Counted from the first letter of the stretch, positions 46,329 through 59,433 are shown. The stretch: 64,000 nucleotides of DNA from Rhytidiadelphus loreus (GCA_947034895.1 OX344764.1:61361348-61425347), one strand, 5' to 3'. The notes: generated from the sequence alone by a model not told the origin. A program made the numbers and translations.

Positions 46329-47657
46329 ATGGCTGCTACCATGAGAGCGTCGTTGTTGTTCCTAGCTGCTGCCATGATCGTTGCTTGCTCCGTCTCGGGG
46401 GCCATGGCTGCTGATGATAGGAGCGACCTGGATTTCATGACGGAGCTGCAGCAACGGCAGGAATTCGGCGACGATGACTTCGTGTTCAAGTTCAAGAAGA
46501 CGAGTGACAAGACGCCGTTTGGGAACCTCCGACCCATGTTCGTGGACTTCAACGCTGCTCTTGCCACTCTCCCCGGTGATGGAGCTTCGCAGAATTTGGT
46601 CACGGTTGGGCCTTGTGCTATCAATCAGCCTCACAGTCACCCACGAGGCACTCAAATTTCGCATGTGACTGAAGGTAGGGACTCCTCTGGCACTCGACGA
46701 ACTCCTCAGTTCCGCTGACGTTCCGAGATTTGTGAGCTGTTGCGGTGTAATTGCATATTCTAGCTCATTTGCAGCTGGAAGCTTCAGCTGTGGACGTGCA
46801 CCAGGCAGGATGTGGAGAGTGTTGTGCAGATCGGCGTGATTTGTGTATGGTCTAGAAATGACATGTTTTCTGATCTGGATTTGAACATTGATGTTTTGAT
46901 CCGTGGAGCAGGCGAACTGTTGTTCGGGTTTGCGGAAGAAAATGGCGGACGACACTTCATCGGAGGAAACGTCACGAAAGGCGAAACTGTCATCATTCCT
47001 CAAGGTAATTGACCTTCTCCCACAGCATGACGAAAAGGGGTTCCAGTAACTGGAGTCAATCACATTGGTCATGGGTTGGATAAATCCATACTCGATCTGT
47101 ACTGTGTACTTCAGCTGATTAGGAGCTTGGCACTTCATCTTCTTCCATATATATATATATATACCCTGTCGCGTGTTCTGGGATTTGTCCTTTTATTACC
47201 ACTAGCTAGCGCAGCTGCGCAGTCACTTGTTGAAACAAGATTGGGGAACGTTCCAACGGTTGAACCAGCTCTTCCACCCTCAGAATGTGTTTCGAAGAGG
47301 GGTCCGCGCCTTCACTTGTGAATATAGCTCTTCAATGTCCCCGGTGATGCCTTCAACGTACTTCTAGCTAGAATCGTAATTAAGTTGAATTTATCGGATG
47401 CATGCTGGTGTGCAGGTTTGATGCACTTCGCCCAGAACTTGGGCTGCAAGGAGGCGCAGTTCATTGCCAGCTTCCCCCACCGAGACCCTGGAACCCAAAC
47501 CACGGCCGTGGCCTTCTTCAACTTGCCCATCGAGACCATTCGGGCCACCACGGGCCTCAAGGACTCGGATATCAAGAAAATTCTGGCCATGGTCAAGGCC
47601 AACCCCAACCCCTCGTTGGACAAAGTGTGCGCCAAGAAGTGCGGCATCAAGTATTGA
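46329..47657 (+). CDS. Germin-like (cupin) protein, three exons
   Basis: The exons are 46329-46674, 46912-47004 and 47416-47657, with GT-AG introns that both split a Gly codon (phase 1). Together they give 226 residues, a normal germin-like length. Residues 1-27 are a signal peptide (hydrophobic core SLLFLAAAMIVA, likely cut after SGAMA), so the protein should be apoplastic or wall-bound. Cupin box 1 reads QPHSHPRGTQISHV (H102, H104) and box 2 PQGLMHFAQN (H150). The usual third metal ligand, Glu five residues after the second His, is Gln109 here. The N-terminal Cys pair of classic germins is also missing; two Cys lie near the C-terminus (VCAKKC). Germin-like proteins are extracellular Mn enzymes (oxalate oxidase, superoxide dismutase) or binding proteins. 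With Gln109, enzymatic activity is uncertain. The start is the first ATG after the TATA box and opens the signal peptide. Confidence 0.9.
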
Positions 47658-47769
47658 TTCATTCTTTCATTCATTCATTCAGGGCAACATGAAGCTAACT
47701 GCACAATGATTTTGCTGAGGGCGATATTCTACGTGTAGGTAGCGGCTGGAGCAGTGCCTCCCATGGCCA

Positions 47770-47775
47770 AATAAA
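47770..47775 (+). terminator. Polyadenylation signal of the germin-like gene
   Basis: AATAAA lies 113 bp after the stop codon, a typical distance. A short TTCATTC/TCATTCAT repeat lies just after the stop. Confidence 0.55.
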
Positions 47776-47799
47776 AGTCGTGTAGCTTTGCTAGCTACC

Positions 47800-50700
47800 G
47801 GACCGTTTTCTTCCGCTAGCTAAATCTAGTTGAATATGAAAGAGGTCTTTACTACTACAACCTGTGTTTGCTTTACAAAAAATATGAATACAAGATCCGT
47901 ACGTCGGAGAGCTGCAAGTTCCTTGACGTGTGCTTCAAGTTATGATGTCTTGAAAGTTTTCCGATATCCAACTGCATGTGTTGCGTTTTAAAATGTAAGC
48001 ATCTAGAGTGATGTGCTCCATTTGGTCGTGCTTCATTCATTTCGTGTCAGTGGCCACCATTTAATATTAATTTTGAAGCTTCTAAGGCTGGCATGCTGGA
48101 GCACTTAATAGGCAGGCGGAGCAGCTTTTGAGAGCAGTGCAAACGAGGTGTGTAAGTATTTCGAGAGCAAAGTCGATGCCAATTCAGTCGAAGGTGTTGC
48201 TCAGTCTGCAATACAGTAACTCTCACATGCATGTGAGCCATGCCTGAGGCATTGGTTTGACGAGTTCTTCTTAGTTAGTTGTTCACACTGAGCTGCAATT
48301 CCTTGTCTGCAATTCCTTGAATTGTCAAGCCAAGTGCGTCAGCGGTTATTCAGGAGGGTCAACTGAATAGACTCTAATTGCTCCGAATGAATGTTAATAA
48401 GAGCCTGGAGGATTAGAAAAGTTAATCTCTGATGAACGTTAAATTCCGTCCCTGGCTTGTTCACCACTGACAGTACAGTAGGCTCCAATCCAACGTCCAA
48501 CAAACACCGATCGATGAAGCTGCTGGCAAAGAATGCACAGTACCCTTCGCCGTACTCCTTGTTCCTTGAAAGTCAACCTTGTCATATGACGAATGGCTCT
48601 CATTCACAACGGAGTGTCGGAGAACGAGACGCAGAATTCTTTTCGCAACCATTTGCCGCTGTTGCCCCGGATCCAAAAACAACGATATAATTAATTCTTA
48701 CGATGCTCCAGATATTTCGTGTAGATATCTACTGTAGATCAGGCACGTTCCCGAGCTGCCTGGCTGTGTTGTATTGGACATAATTAATAAGACTATTACA
48801 GAGTTTTCAGACACCGCAGAAATGGAGGTAATATCTCAATGCAACGCAATGAGATTTGGACTCGTGACATGATTACAAGGGGTAACTTACAACATGTGGA
48901 TCAGCGTCTTGGAATTTGTTGACTATGGCCAGACGCATATGCCTCTTTTGCAGCCACGCCACCCGCGGTCAGTTGGTGGGGCGGAATTGGCTAGGGCGGA
49001 ATTGCCGGGCGGATGGGGCTGACTGGAAGAGCTTCCCACGCACATGTCAAAACGCCACGCCATGCCAAGTTTAGTTTTCTGCGAGAGCACTTAGCGCTGA
49101 CAGGTTTTAACTGGCTGCTCAAATTGAACTTTGAAAAGATTTTTTACAAAATATAGAACTTTTGCTGACACTATGCTTTAAAACACTTTTATGGACAGGT
49201 AGGACAATAATTTCAGATTTTCAAAGTACAGTGAACATGGTATAAGACTTTTCATCACTTTCATCTTAATAAATTGAACAATCATCAACTGTGAATTGAA
49301 TATGATTATGAATTGAATATGATTAGAATATGAATTGTGAACTTATCAAGCATTGAAATTCCCTAAACCCACCAAGGACACTTGCAATGCAAAACTCAAT
49401 GTAAGCAAAAATCAAGCTTGAATTTTATACCCTAAATTTTATTCAATTTCTAACTGTTGTAATCTTTAAATGTCAAGGATGATGTTTGGCGTCCGATGGA
49501 TGAGAGGAAATCCTTGCAGTAGGATAGAAGTGCAACTATTCATCTTTGGAATTTTGTCGTGAAAAGGGGAGGTCTTCTACAATAGTTTGACCTCCAATGA
49601 GTGCTTTTGCTATTTCTAAAATCCATGATTCACACGGTAATGGAAAGGGATGATTTCCAAGGTCACCCCTTTGACCTTTAAGCCTTAAGGGTTAAACAAA
49701 ATTGCTAAAATAATTCAATAAACTTAAATAAAATTGAGTAATTAACGTTCATTCCACCTCCATCTGTATTGCAAATTCAAAATATTGAAATTTTGAAGCC
49801 CATGTGTACTGCAAATGCTTTAATGTTAAAATTGAATGTGAATGAAACATTTTAGTAACCATTGTGTTTTAACTTTGGAAATTTGTAACTAATTCTTCAA
49901 AGGTTCAAAAAATATGAAATGACTTTTGTTAGATCCCAATTCCATTTTTCTTCATACTAAAATTGTTTGAAAATTGTTTGATGAAATTCAGTTGTCTCCG
50001 AAAAGGAAAGTGGGGTGCAATGACTTAATGAGCTATAAATAAATCCAAGTTTACCATAACAACTACCAACTAGTGTTTCTTTTTCATATTGAGTCCCAAA
50101 ATTCACCATCCGCTATGCGTGGCGTACTGGCGTTGGTCAATTTTGCCAATGCTCAACCTACTAGCCCTCCAAGCATAAAGGGTCGTTCTCCATTGGGGAG
50201 TTGGACCTCCGATTCACAAATCTGGCCATCCCTCCAACTGATCTCCATTGGAGATGGCTTCCGATTCAGAGGTCTAGCCACCCTTCTGGCCTCTGATCCA
50301 TGTCAAACAGAAATGCAGGCTTGGAGGGCCTAGACGGTGGACCGGACTCTCTCTTTTAAATACACAACAAAATAAACTTACTAAAATTTTTGTCCCAAAG
50401 GAGATGCAACGATGAGTGAGCTGCCACATATCCTTTCCGCTTCCGACTTCCAAACTTCTAGGGTGCAATGGAAAGCTCAGATAGGAAGCCCAACGCCAAT
50501 TAGAGGTCCAGTCCCCATCCAGTTGCTGGAGGTCTAGGAGCCTAATGGAGTCTGGCTCTAACTTGATGGACAATGCCAGTATCCACCAAAAAAACGGGCA
50601 CTATCAAGATGATGACATGTTTCCAACTACTTTTGCAATTCAACCTATTTGGGGCATAGAGTGTGGGGAAAGTTGAGGAAAAAAAATCTTGTGAAAAAAA

Positions 50701-51881
50701 ATAGATTAATTTTAAGAATAAATTCATAATTTTTGGCATTTTTTTTTTCAAAAAACAAAATTATCATAAATTTTTTTGTGAAGATTCTATTTTTACTATT
50801 TTCAATCCATAGGCAAACCAATTTCCAACCACAGATTGCTTACAAAATTGATGTAGGTGATCATTGTGACTTTTAATATATAAGTTGTGATTATTTTATG
50901 CTTTCAATGTACAATATACCTTGTAGACATTTTTGCTATTCTTGTTGGTCATGTTGTACGTGAGTTGTCATCTACAATATCGTTGATTGGAAATAGAAGA
51001 ACTTAAGCTATAAGAATGGGATGACAAATGGAAATGGGGCAACTCCTTTATTGTACTATGTAGGCTCTCTTTGGCAACCCTTTCAAAAAGAAGAAACAAA
51101 GCAAAATATTGTCATGATTCCACATTGATTGTCTTTACTATAGAATTGGGCCTCTTCTCTTCATCCATCTTACTTTTGTAAAGTAAAGTGTTGCAGCCTT
51201 GAATTGCACCGCATAGGGGCTCATGCATACCTCAAATACCAATCAATTTGGAAGGCCACTTTTGTCATTTCAAAGGGCCAAAATTTTAAGGACCATAGGA
51301 AATGCTCTAAAGAAAGCTCCTCTACCATACCCACAATTTTTTGATGTGATTTCTTGAAGGATTGAAGAAATATCATTTTTTTGACAAAACGTGATTTTTA
51401 ACGAATTTTCAAAGCAGTCTATTCTAAATTTTGTAAATGCTACCAAGTCACTTCCAAAGTTGAGAAAGAGTTCATCCATAATTGTCATTGTACAATCTCA
51501 AATGACCATAATGCTTTCCAAAAATGGTCACAATATCCAAGCTATAAAATAGCTTCATTTTTCATGGACTTATACTCACAAACACTAGAAGAAAACAGGG
51601 CCTACTACAACTAATTAAACAATGACTAATTGCCCTATACAACTACTCTATGATTGCAAGCAAGGTTATAAATATCAAATTTTACGTGTGCATTGCTAGA
51701 GTTGCAAGATAATCGTAGAAACAAATAGAAGATTAGAAGTCAATGACAAAGTTTGCAAAACCTAATTACATCTATAGTTTTTTATTACAAAAGTTGATGT
51801 GAACTCTAGAACCTAAGGTGGATTCCATCATATCAATCATTAGCTAAAAAAAAAACTTCTACATCTGAATATTAATGACTA
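47800..51881. other. Intergenic; no gene seen
   Basis: Mixed composition to about 49.1 kb, then AT-rich. A GC-richer block at 50.09-50.56 kb contains two stretches with GGACCTCCGATTC/CCGATTCAGAGGTC words and an inverted-looking GAGGTC(C/T)A(G/T) further on. It may be a degraded repeat but could not be delimited. The short frames here show no family resemblance. Confidence 0.4.
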
Positions 51882-52730
51882 CTCCCTATGTCCCACTAAA
51901 AACCTCCAAATCAAGCAAAATTTTTGTCCTACTAAAAAACTTTGTTTCTTGATTTTGACTGTTGCGTAAGTGTTTTTCATATTAAACAACCTCATAGGAG
52001 CAAGTGAAACAATCATTAGATGTGTTTTGGCTTGCCAAGAGGGCCGTTTCAAATTGATTCCCATTACTAGAAACCAACTAGCATTGCATGGAAAAAAAAA
52101 TTATTAAAATTTTAAAAAATAGTAATAAATTATTCTTAAAATTCTTTAAAATCATTAAAAAGATTATTAATTTTTTTTTAATGCCTACTAACATGTCCAT
52201 CTCTCGACCACGTCAATAGGTTGCGTGGCAAAGATCCCAGAACTTGGGAATGTAAGGAGAACTTGCAACCCTTAACACAAGCCATAACTCATTTAATGCT
52301 AGGAGCATTCTTTTGGCCTAAAGCTTGGTCTTTACCTATAAGATTGCTTGTACGAATTGCTTTCTCAGATAGTAGAGTTGACAATGCATTTAGCGACCAC
52401 TTCAACACTATAAAAATTTGTTCATATAGTGGGTTAGGTTTTTTTATTGCACATATTTAGATTGGGAAACACATTTTTAGAATCCTATTGTCGCCACCAT
52501 CTTTTAAATCATTTAAAATGACAAAGCTGGTGGCATTTACAAATTATGCTCAAATATTGTATTTTCCACATGGATTTTAGGTGCCTAAATGACAATACCT
52601 AAGCTGGAGATTTTGCATCGATCTAATAAAAGGCTCTCATTCTTCAATAAATGTATTTCTAACAATATGACTAGAAATGCAATTGATCCCTCAAAAAAAA
52701 ATTTGAAGGATTTTAGTAGGACAAAGGGAG
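51882..52730. mobile_element. Stowaway-like (Tc1/mariner-type) element, 849 bp
   Basis: The termini are CTCCCTATGTCCCACTAAAA and, inverted, CTCCCTTTGTCCTACTAAAA, flanked by TA on both sides (51880-51881 and 52731-52732). CTCCCT ends with TA duplication are the hallmark of plant Stowaway and related mariner elements. The 849 bp are longer than most Stowaway MITEs. The one internal frame (52221-52460) does not look like a transposase. Confidence 0.78.
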
Positions 52731-54434
52731 TATATTGTAATTGTAGAGCATTTGTACAGTAGTCATTGATTAGTCATAACAAACATTGTAACATGGTTGT
52801 TGTAAGTTTGATATGAAGATTGATGGTTAGGATTTCAAGGTTCTTCTTCAAAGTCAAGGAAACCTTTAACACCTCCTGTGAACCCTCAAGTTGGCATTTG
52901 GAACTCTGAACTTATTTTTCGCGATTTATTGTTAGTTTTTAGATCAAAAATATGAAAAAATACATAAAAATAGTGTTATTGAGGGTTTTGGTAGAAGTCC
53001 CTACCAAAGTAATGAGGTATAGCCTTAAATGTGTGAAACATGTAAAACTTTGCATTTTTACTAATTTGAGGTCTTATTAGTAGAATTAGGTAAGTTAAGT
53101 CAATAATTCCGAGCGAAGTAAGGATTTGAGAGCTAGCCAATCCTAGTGTCTTGTTCATGTGATACAAAAGCTATAAGTCTACATGTAATAAACTGGTTAA
53201 AATTTAGAGTCTAGTCAGAGTCAGTCCAAATCCAATTCGAAATAATTGGATTTGTTGTTTGCAAGTAACTTTGAGAATCCAAATTATTCACAGACCAAGA
53301 TGGATGAAATGATGATTGGAACATACAAAGAGGTGCTTTTCTAGGTCAAAGCATGCCAGGAGGTCAAATAGAAGCCTGATTATCCAAGATTCCCTCGGTA
53401 TCAAGAATAATTTCTCCCCCGGGTGGAAATTATTAAGAATTGCTAAAAATAGCATCCTTATTGGAGATTTGGTTTTGCCCATAGTTGATGGACATCTTGT
53501 AGAAGATTGCCAAAAAGTTTCGGGATTTTACAAAACTCCATGATGACTCCATGGAAAGTCAACCGCTTAAAACTGCATTTGTAAATTCCTAGAAATTACC
53601 AATGTTGCAGTAAAATCTCACTAAAAATTAGGATAGTGTTTTGTGTGCCAATAAAAAGACCTGTCAAGTTTGAAGACATTCCGACATTTCCAAGTACGAG
53701 AATTAGGACCGACAAAAAATTTTACAAAAATTTATAACTTGGCGGCGGGTTGACCGGCGTACCAGGAACTAACGGTGTCCGAATGGAGCGATTCAAGGGT
53801 CAATTCTTACTCCCACAAATATTTTAAACCACCTTGGACCGACAGTTTCATCAAAAATGCAAACTCCAAAAGTTAGATTTTTGACTTTTGTTCTGAGTTA
53901 CCGTGACTCATTTTTGCGCTTTAAAACGACTGGAGAGGTAGGGGTGAGGAGTGATGGGGTAATTGGGATCTTCTGAACACAATGGCGCAGTTTGTTTTCA
54001 GTTTTGAGTTGTCCCTCAAAAGATAGAGAGGGTCAACCCTTAGTTTGACTTTTAAAAGGTAATTTTGTATTAATCTAGGTTGATTTTGCAAATATCTTTT
54101 GTAAAATCAAAGATTGGATTTGCTCAAGATACTTTTCTTGCGTAAGAAGCCATCTTTTAGACTAAAGAAAGACAATTTAGAACTAACCTTAGATTAATTT
54201 GCAAAATATCTCGGTTAATTAGGTAGCTTTTCAAAATATCTTTGGAAAAATCTAATATTTGATTTGGGAAAAGATTCTAAGCCATTTAGGGCCTAGAAGA
54301 AACTTGCTTGAGGACCTTTCTTCTCATTAAACAAAGATTTTTTAGAAAACACATTAGGTTAGTTTAGCAAAATATCTAGATTGAAAGTAAGAAAATATTT
54401 ACGAACAACTTACCGGAGGGAGGCTGGGAGCGAG

Positions 54435-54442
54435 TATATAAA
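54435..54442 (+). promoter_or_regulatory. TATA box in LTR copy 2
   Basis: TATATAAA preceded by GAGCGAG and followed by GCCCTTCCTT matches copy 1 at 2346. Confidence 0.7.
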
Positions 54443-55784
54443 GCCCTTCCTTGAGGTTGTTCGTGGCCATGATTCTCTTATTTCATTCTTGTTGTTGCTC
54501 TTGTCATGCTACTGACACTTGTCAGAGCACTTTTTAAGCCAAAATTTTGGCTATTTTCTTCTATTCTCTTCTATTCTCTTGTACTTTGAAGGTCCAGAGG
54601 GCCCCTTCATAGCTTTGTTTTCTTTTCTTGTTTGAATTTAGAGACTTTAAGCCCCAAAACTTTGCTTATCAAGAGTTTAGGAGGAGGAAATCCCCTAACT
54701 CTATTGTTGTTTGAGCTAACTGACTTCTTTTTTGAATTTGGAGGCTTCAAGCCCCAAAACTTTGGTATTTTGAGAGTTGTGGGAGTAGTCCCCAAACTCT
54801 AGTTGATTTTCTTATTCTTTTGAATACTAACCAACTATTTGTGCAAATTGATAACAGTTTGTGAACTTAAAACTCTAAAGCGGCAAGGCTAGACTTTGCC
54901 AAAAGGTTTTAAGCATCACCACGTGCCAAAACCCGTTGTATAACGGGTGTTTGGTTTGACTAATTGCTAATGTTCGGTTAAACACTGTCATGTGTACCTC
55001 CTTTAGTGATTAAATTTAGAACTTTGGTTTAGATTTTGAAAATTAGTTTTTGGAAATTAGTTTTTAATGTTTGGTTAAACACTGTCATGTGTACCTCCTT
55101 TAAGAATTAAGTTTTCAAAATACTAGTTTGAGTCCTTGGATACCGGTTATTCTTGGGGTTGCTCCTACACGGCAGAGCTTTGGCTTTGAAACCTGAAAAC
55201 GGGTACTTGAAACTTTAAGTTGTCTATTATTTCCTGGGGTTACTCCTATACGGCGGAGCTTTGACTTTGAAACCTAGAAACGGGTACTTGAAACTTTAAT
55301 TTGTCTGTTATTTCCTAGAGTTGCTCCCATACGGCAGAGCTTTGACTTTTTAACTCCTGGAAACGGGTATTTAAAATTCTAATTCCTTTATTCTTTCATG
55401 TTGCCTGAGGTAGCTCCCTCACGGCGAAGCTTTGACTTACCAAACAAAAATCAACAAAATAAGATTCTCTACAAACTTATTTAAAGACCAAACTTTGTTG
55501 ATTTCTCTCCTTTTCGTGTTGTACACGTCGTGGAGGTATTTGGTCCTCAATCTTGCCATTCGTTGTTTGCTTCATTTAAATTGTTTTGTTTCTTCTTTTT
55601 AACTTCATTAAAAGTGGTTGTTTTATTTTCTCGTTTTTATTGTTTGGTTTCCACCAAATTCAATAAAAATTAATCCTCTCATGATCATTAATTTAGGGTA
55701 CTGATTTTTTATAGAAGTTAAGTATTCCAAAATTTAGTTAAAATTTCAATATACCGAGTTTAGTCTCATCTCCCAAAAATTCAG

Positions 55785-55890
55785 CCCAAAGGCACAGAAG
55801 GCAAGAACGGAGCCTGAAGGCATAGAAGGCAAGGACGGAGCCCGTGGGAACGAGCTGCGGGAACGAGCTGCGGGAACGAAAGGAACGGGA
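55785..55890 (+). repeat. Minisatellite in LTR copy 2 leader
   Basis: Two units of GGCA(C/T)AGAAGGCAAG(A/G)ACGGAGCC are followed by three units of GGGAACGAGCTGC. This is shorter than the array in copy 1 but shares its GGGAACGAGCTG core. Confidence 0.65.
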
Positions 55891-56357
55891 GCTGGACTGA
55901 CGAACGGGAGGACGGACAAACAGGGCGCCGGCCAATCGCGTCCCGACACGTGGCAGATGCTGAGAAGGGAGCTGGTGACTGCTGGGAGGGGAGCTGGTGA
56001 CTGCAGAGAGGAGCTGGTGACTGACTACAATTACTGAGAAACCATCGGCCGGCTGGTTGAATAACCAAGCTAGTCTTCCAACTCGATTAACAAGACTAAA
56101 CATATAATACTAGTCCGTACTGAACTTTGACAACAAAAACTTGATACATACAAACAAAATTATAACCAAGCATAGGCGGTTGTTGCCACGCACCCCAATT
56201 TTGGGTTTTTGGAAGAAAAATTGAACACCAAGAATTCTCTCCAAACTCACAAGTTTCTCCATAAAGCCATAGCTTGCCAACAACAACAATTAAACACAAA
56301 GTGAAGGGAAAGGAGGGTTATAAGAAGGTTAACAAAGGAAGACGAAGAATCAAAACA

Positions 56358-56429
56358 ATGGAGGATTTTGGGGAGATGATTATGATGGTATTTTGCGACG
56401 ACGGATCCATCGACATCTTCGATACTGAG
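56358..56429 (+). CDS. Conserved 24-codon start exon in LTR copy 2
   Basis: The counterpart of 4827-4898: an ATG, 24 codons with IMMVFCDDGSIDIFDT, and the splice donor GAG|GTATGA. Residue changes against copy 1 are N/D, E/G, T/M, T/S, L/F and K/E; most other differences are silent. The upstream sequence differs, since copy 1 has an extra 430 bp there. Confidence 0.45.
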
Positions 56430-57411
56430 GTATGATTTCTAACTTTGTCTTTTTCTTTAAATTTGCTTTCCATTTAAATCACAATTAACATTTAAAACCT
56501 CAATTGATATATGGAAGTTTGAACATTGCTAAAAAATTTTAAAAACCTAATTAAAATTGTGGAAGTAATAAATTGATGAATTTTGAATTAATGTGGAAAG
56601 GAAATAATAATTTCATCCAAAAGAATTTCAAAAGGAATCTAACTTAAATTAGGAACTTAAGGAATATTAGAATAATTGGGAAAAGTTAAAACCTAATTTA
56701 TCCCCTTATTCTCTTGAAAATTACTGAAGGAACAAATTCCATCCAACTAAGGGAAATTTTCATCCATTCAAAAGTTTTCACCTAGAAGTCCTAAATTCTT
56801 ATTTTTTACCTTGATAGAAAGGTAATTTATTACTTTCTTCATAAAAATAATAAAGAACCCAAAAACTACTAATTTTAGAATTATAACTTAGAATTAAGAT
56901 TAATAAAAGAACAATTAGGAATATTTTTAAAGAATAACTAAAGAATCTTTTGAGACTAGAATCATTTAGGGAATCTTTTGAAGATTCCAAAATCAACTTT
57001 TATTTTAGAATTTCTTTAATTTTAAAGGAGTAAAGGATGGATGAAGTTTAGCATAAATTTGGATGAAAAATCTAAAAATAGGTCAAAACTAGGTTTTCTC
57101 TCAAAAATTCATTAGTTAAATTAATTAACAAATTAACCCTGAAATTTAGGCTTATTTAGAATTTGATTGTTATATTTAGTTAATGGATGAAGTTTTTGGG
57201 ATAGAATTAGGGACAAATTTCATCCATCAATATCTTTTAGTAGAAACATCAGAATTCAACTTGCCTTACCATTTTGAGAGGGGCAAAGTGCATTCTACAC
57301 ATTAGCTTAGATAGAATTTTACATTAGATTAGTCATTAATTTCTACTTACTCATCAAGGTCTTAAACCTTTTAACTTTTAGATTGTTTTGAAGCACATAG
57401 AATTCAATTAT

Positions 57412-57599
57412 CATTAGAAGGGATTCTGGGGTCCTGGAGGGCCGTTTCAAGCACCTCCCGACGCCTCGTTCCTAACAATTCCCTCCCATCCCTGCGAATG
57501 CGAGCATTGCCATGTCACTGCACTACAGGAGCGCAGTTCCCGCGTTGGAAATAGGCTGGGAACTTGCAACCCTGCCGTAGCTTGAAATCTCATCTAATA
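57412..57599. mobile_element. MITE-like insert in LTR copy 2, CATTAGAAG family, copy 2
   Basis: The insert begins CATTAGAAGGGATTCTGGGG and ends GCTTGAAATCTCATCTAAT, imperfect inverted termini. It is GC-rich and absent from the equivalent place in LTR copy 1 (around 5880-5900), so it entered after the LTRs diverged. Confidence 0.55.
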
Positions 57600-57744
57600 T
57601 ACCATTACAAACAAAGTGTCCATTGCTTGGAAGACCAAAGAACACTAAGTTTATAATTCACCCATTTGAATCATTAACTTATGCCGCTAGAACCTATGTG
57701 CAACTTTCTGACTTAAAGGTGGAGTTAGAAACACTCACACCTCC

Positions 57745-59423
57745 TCATTGTGATCGCCTCCCATGTTGCCTCCTATAGTTTTTGCCTTCATCACAAGAAA
57801 TTTGGCCCCTATTTATGGCCAAATTCTTGTATGAAAATGTGTAAATAAGAAAAAAAATATCCAAATAAGAAAAATGATAATAAAATATTTTTATTGCCCA
57901 TGTGATCATTTAGTGTAACATGGAACTAGAAACTTAAAAAATATTAAAAAACAAATATTTTTTTCCTCTAGATTTACATATTTACAAAAAGTTAAACAAC
58001 TTCATAGAAGCCCCATATTTTTGTAATATGTACTCTTGTCCTTGCCCCTTGTTGTCATTGCCTCATGATTTCCTAATATATATTTGTAAATCTCTCTCCA
58101 AGTATGATGTGATTTCCTTCCATAACTATGGATGATTATAGGCAATAATTGGTAGTTGATTTTGGCATCATACGTATGTAGTTGAAATTTTTATTTAAGA
58201 TGGATGTTTTGATAGTTATCAAATTCCTTCTTTTATAGAAATTTGAAAAAATATTTTTTATATTGAAGGGTCAATTTTGCTAATTTGTCACACTTTGAGG
58301 TTTAGGAGGTTTTAGTACTATTGGAGCCCTAAAATTAATAATCAAAAGTTAAAAATTTTGTGGTCTATTCCCGCACTAGGCAACATGTTTCTACGTACCC
58401 ATGTTTCTACGTAACCAAGGGGCATATGAAAATATATTATTTTAAATCTTCCACATTCATACAAATTAAAAGGTTTCCCTAACATACGCACTTTTTTGAA
58501 CATTGAAGATGGTTTCAAGCTCATTTTTTCTTGAAATCTCTTCACCATGAAGTCTTCCAAGAAATAAATTTTTAGTTTATTATAGATTGTTTTTCCTATT
58601 TTTTACAAATTAAAATGTCAAAATACCTATTTTTAAAGATTTTGCACTTTTCTAGTTCTCCTATTTAGATAATTTTCTATGCTTTTCCTTCCTATAATAC
58701 CCTCTAATTAAAGGTGTATATATAAGCCATATCTTGTATTTTTTAATTTTTTTTTTAATTTTAAAGTATTCCTAAAAAAACATGAAAACCGCCAAAATGC
58801 TACAAAATTAGTCATCTTTTCTTGGAACTACCTTGCTCTACTTGTTACTAGTTACCTTCCAACGTTATAACTAAAATTTTGCTTCCTCTTCCATGTCACT
58901 ATTCTTTTTTAGAATCCTATTATTTGTATTTTTGAAAACTTGTGAATCACATGATGCTAGTAATTACACCATTGGACCATTAGCTGGGACCATTAGATGA
59001 TTAAGGTAGTATGCTCTAAAAAGCGACCATTTAAGGGTTTGTCTGCCTTTCTCATAGGCTTTTGTGGACAGAAACATTTTTCAATCATTTTTCAGAGAAA
59101 GAAAAGATAGATGTGGAACCTAATATAAATGGTTTTGTATTTTTCCAAGCATTTTTGAATTATTTATAAATTTTCAAAGATTCAAGGCATAGGCACCTAT
59201 TTGTGACTATAGGCTCCCAAAATTCGTCCACTTGCAACTTGTAAAGAGATGTGCGGATATCAAAGGCAATGATTGGCTCTTGCAATAAAAATAATAATTT
59301 TTCTTCAATGCATTCAATTGCTACAGTGATCCATTTAAGGATTACTCCATCTCCATTCTCCACCCAAAAATAGGGGTGATTTGAAGAAGATGGGCGCTTT
59401 TAGAGCATATTACTTTTGGTAGA
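57745..59423. other. AT-rich intergenic, no gene seen
   Basis: No supported reading frame or repeat was noticed in this AT-rich stretch. Confidence 0.45.
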
Positions 59424-59433
59424 CTTTGGTTTG

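Larger units (their letters stand above)
52877..57739 (+). mobile_element. Solo long LTR, copy 2 (4863 bp)
   Basis: It begins TGTGAA and ends CTCACA, with a perfect 5-bp duplication CCTCC (52872-52876 and 57740-57744). It is collinear with copy 1 throughout. It lacks about 430 bp that copy 1 has just before the start exon, and it carries an extra MITE-like insert at 57412-57599. No internal retroelement sequence is attached. Like copy 1 it has a TATA box, leader repeats, a minisatellite and the 24-codon start exon. Confidence 0.88.

Noticed and set aside
46362..47138. 258-codon minus-strand frame across the germin-like gene
   Set aside because: Antisense shadow of exons with a germin reading frame, signal peptide and splice sites on the plus strand.
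784..57739. The two solo LTRs as the 5' and 3' LTRs of one 57-kb element
   Set aside because: Each has its own different target duplication (GCAGT and CCTCC), so they are separate insertions.
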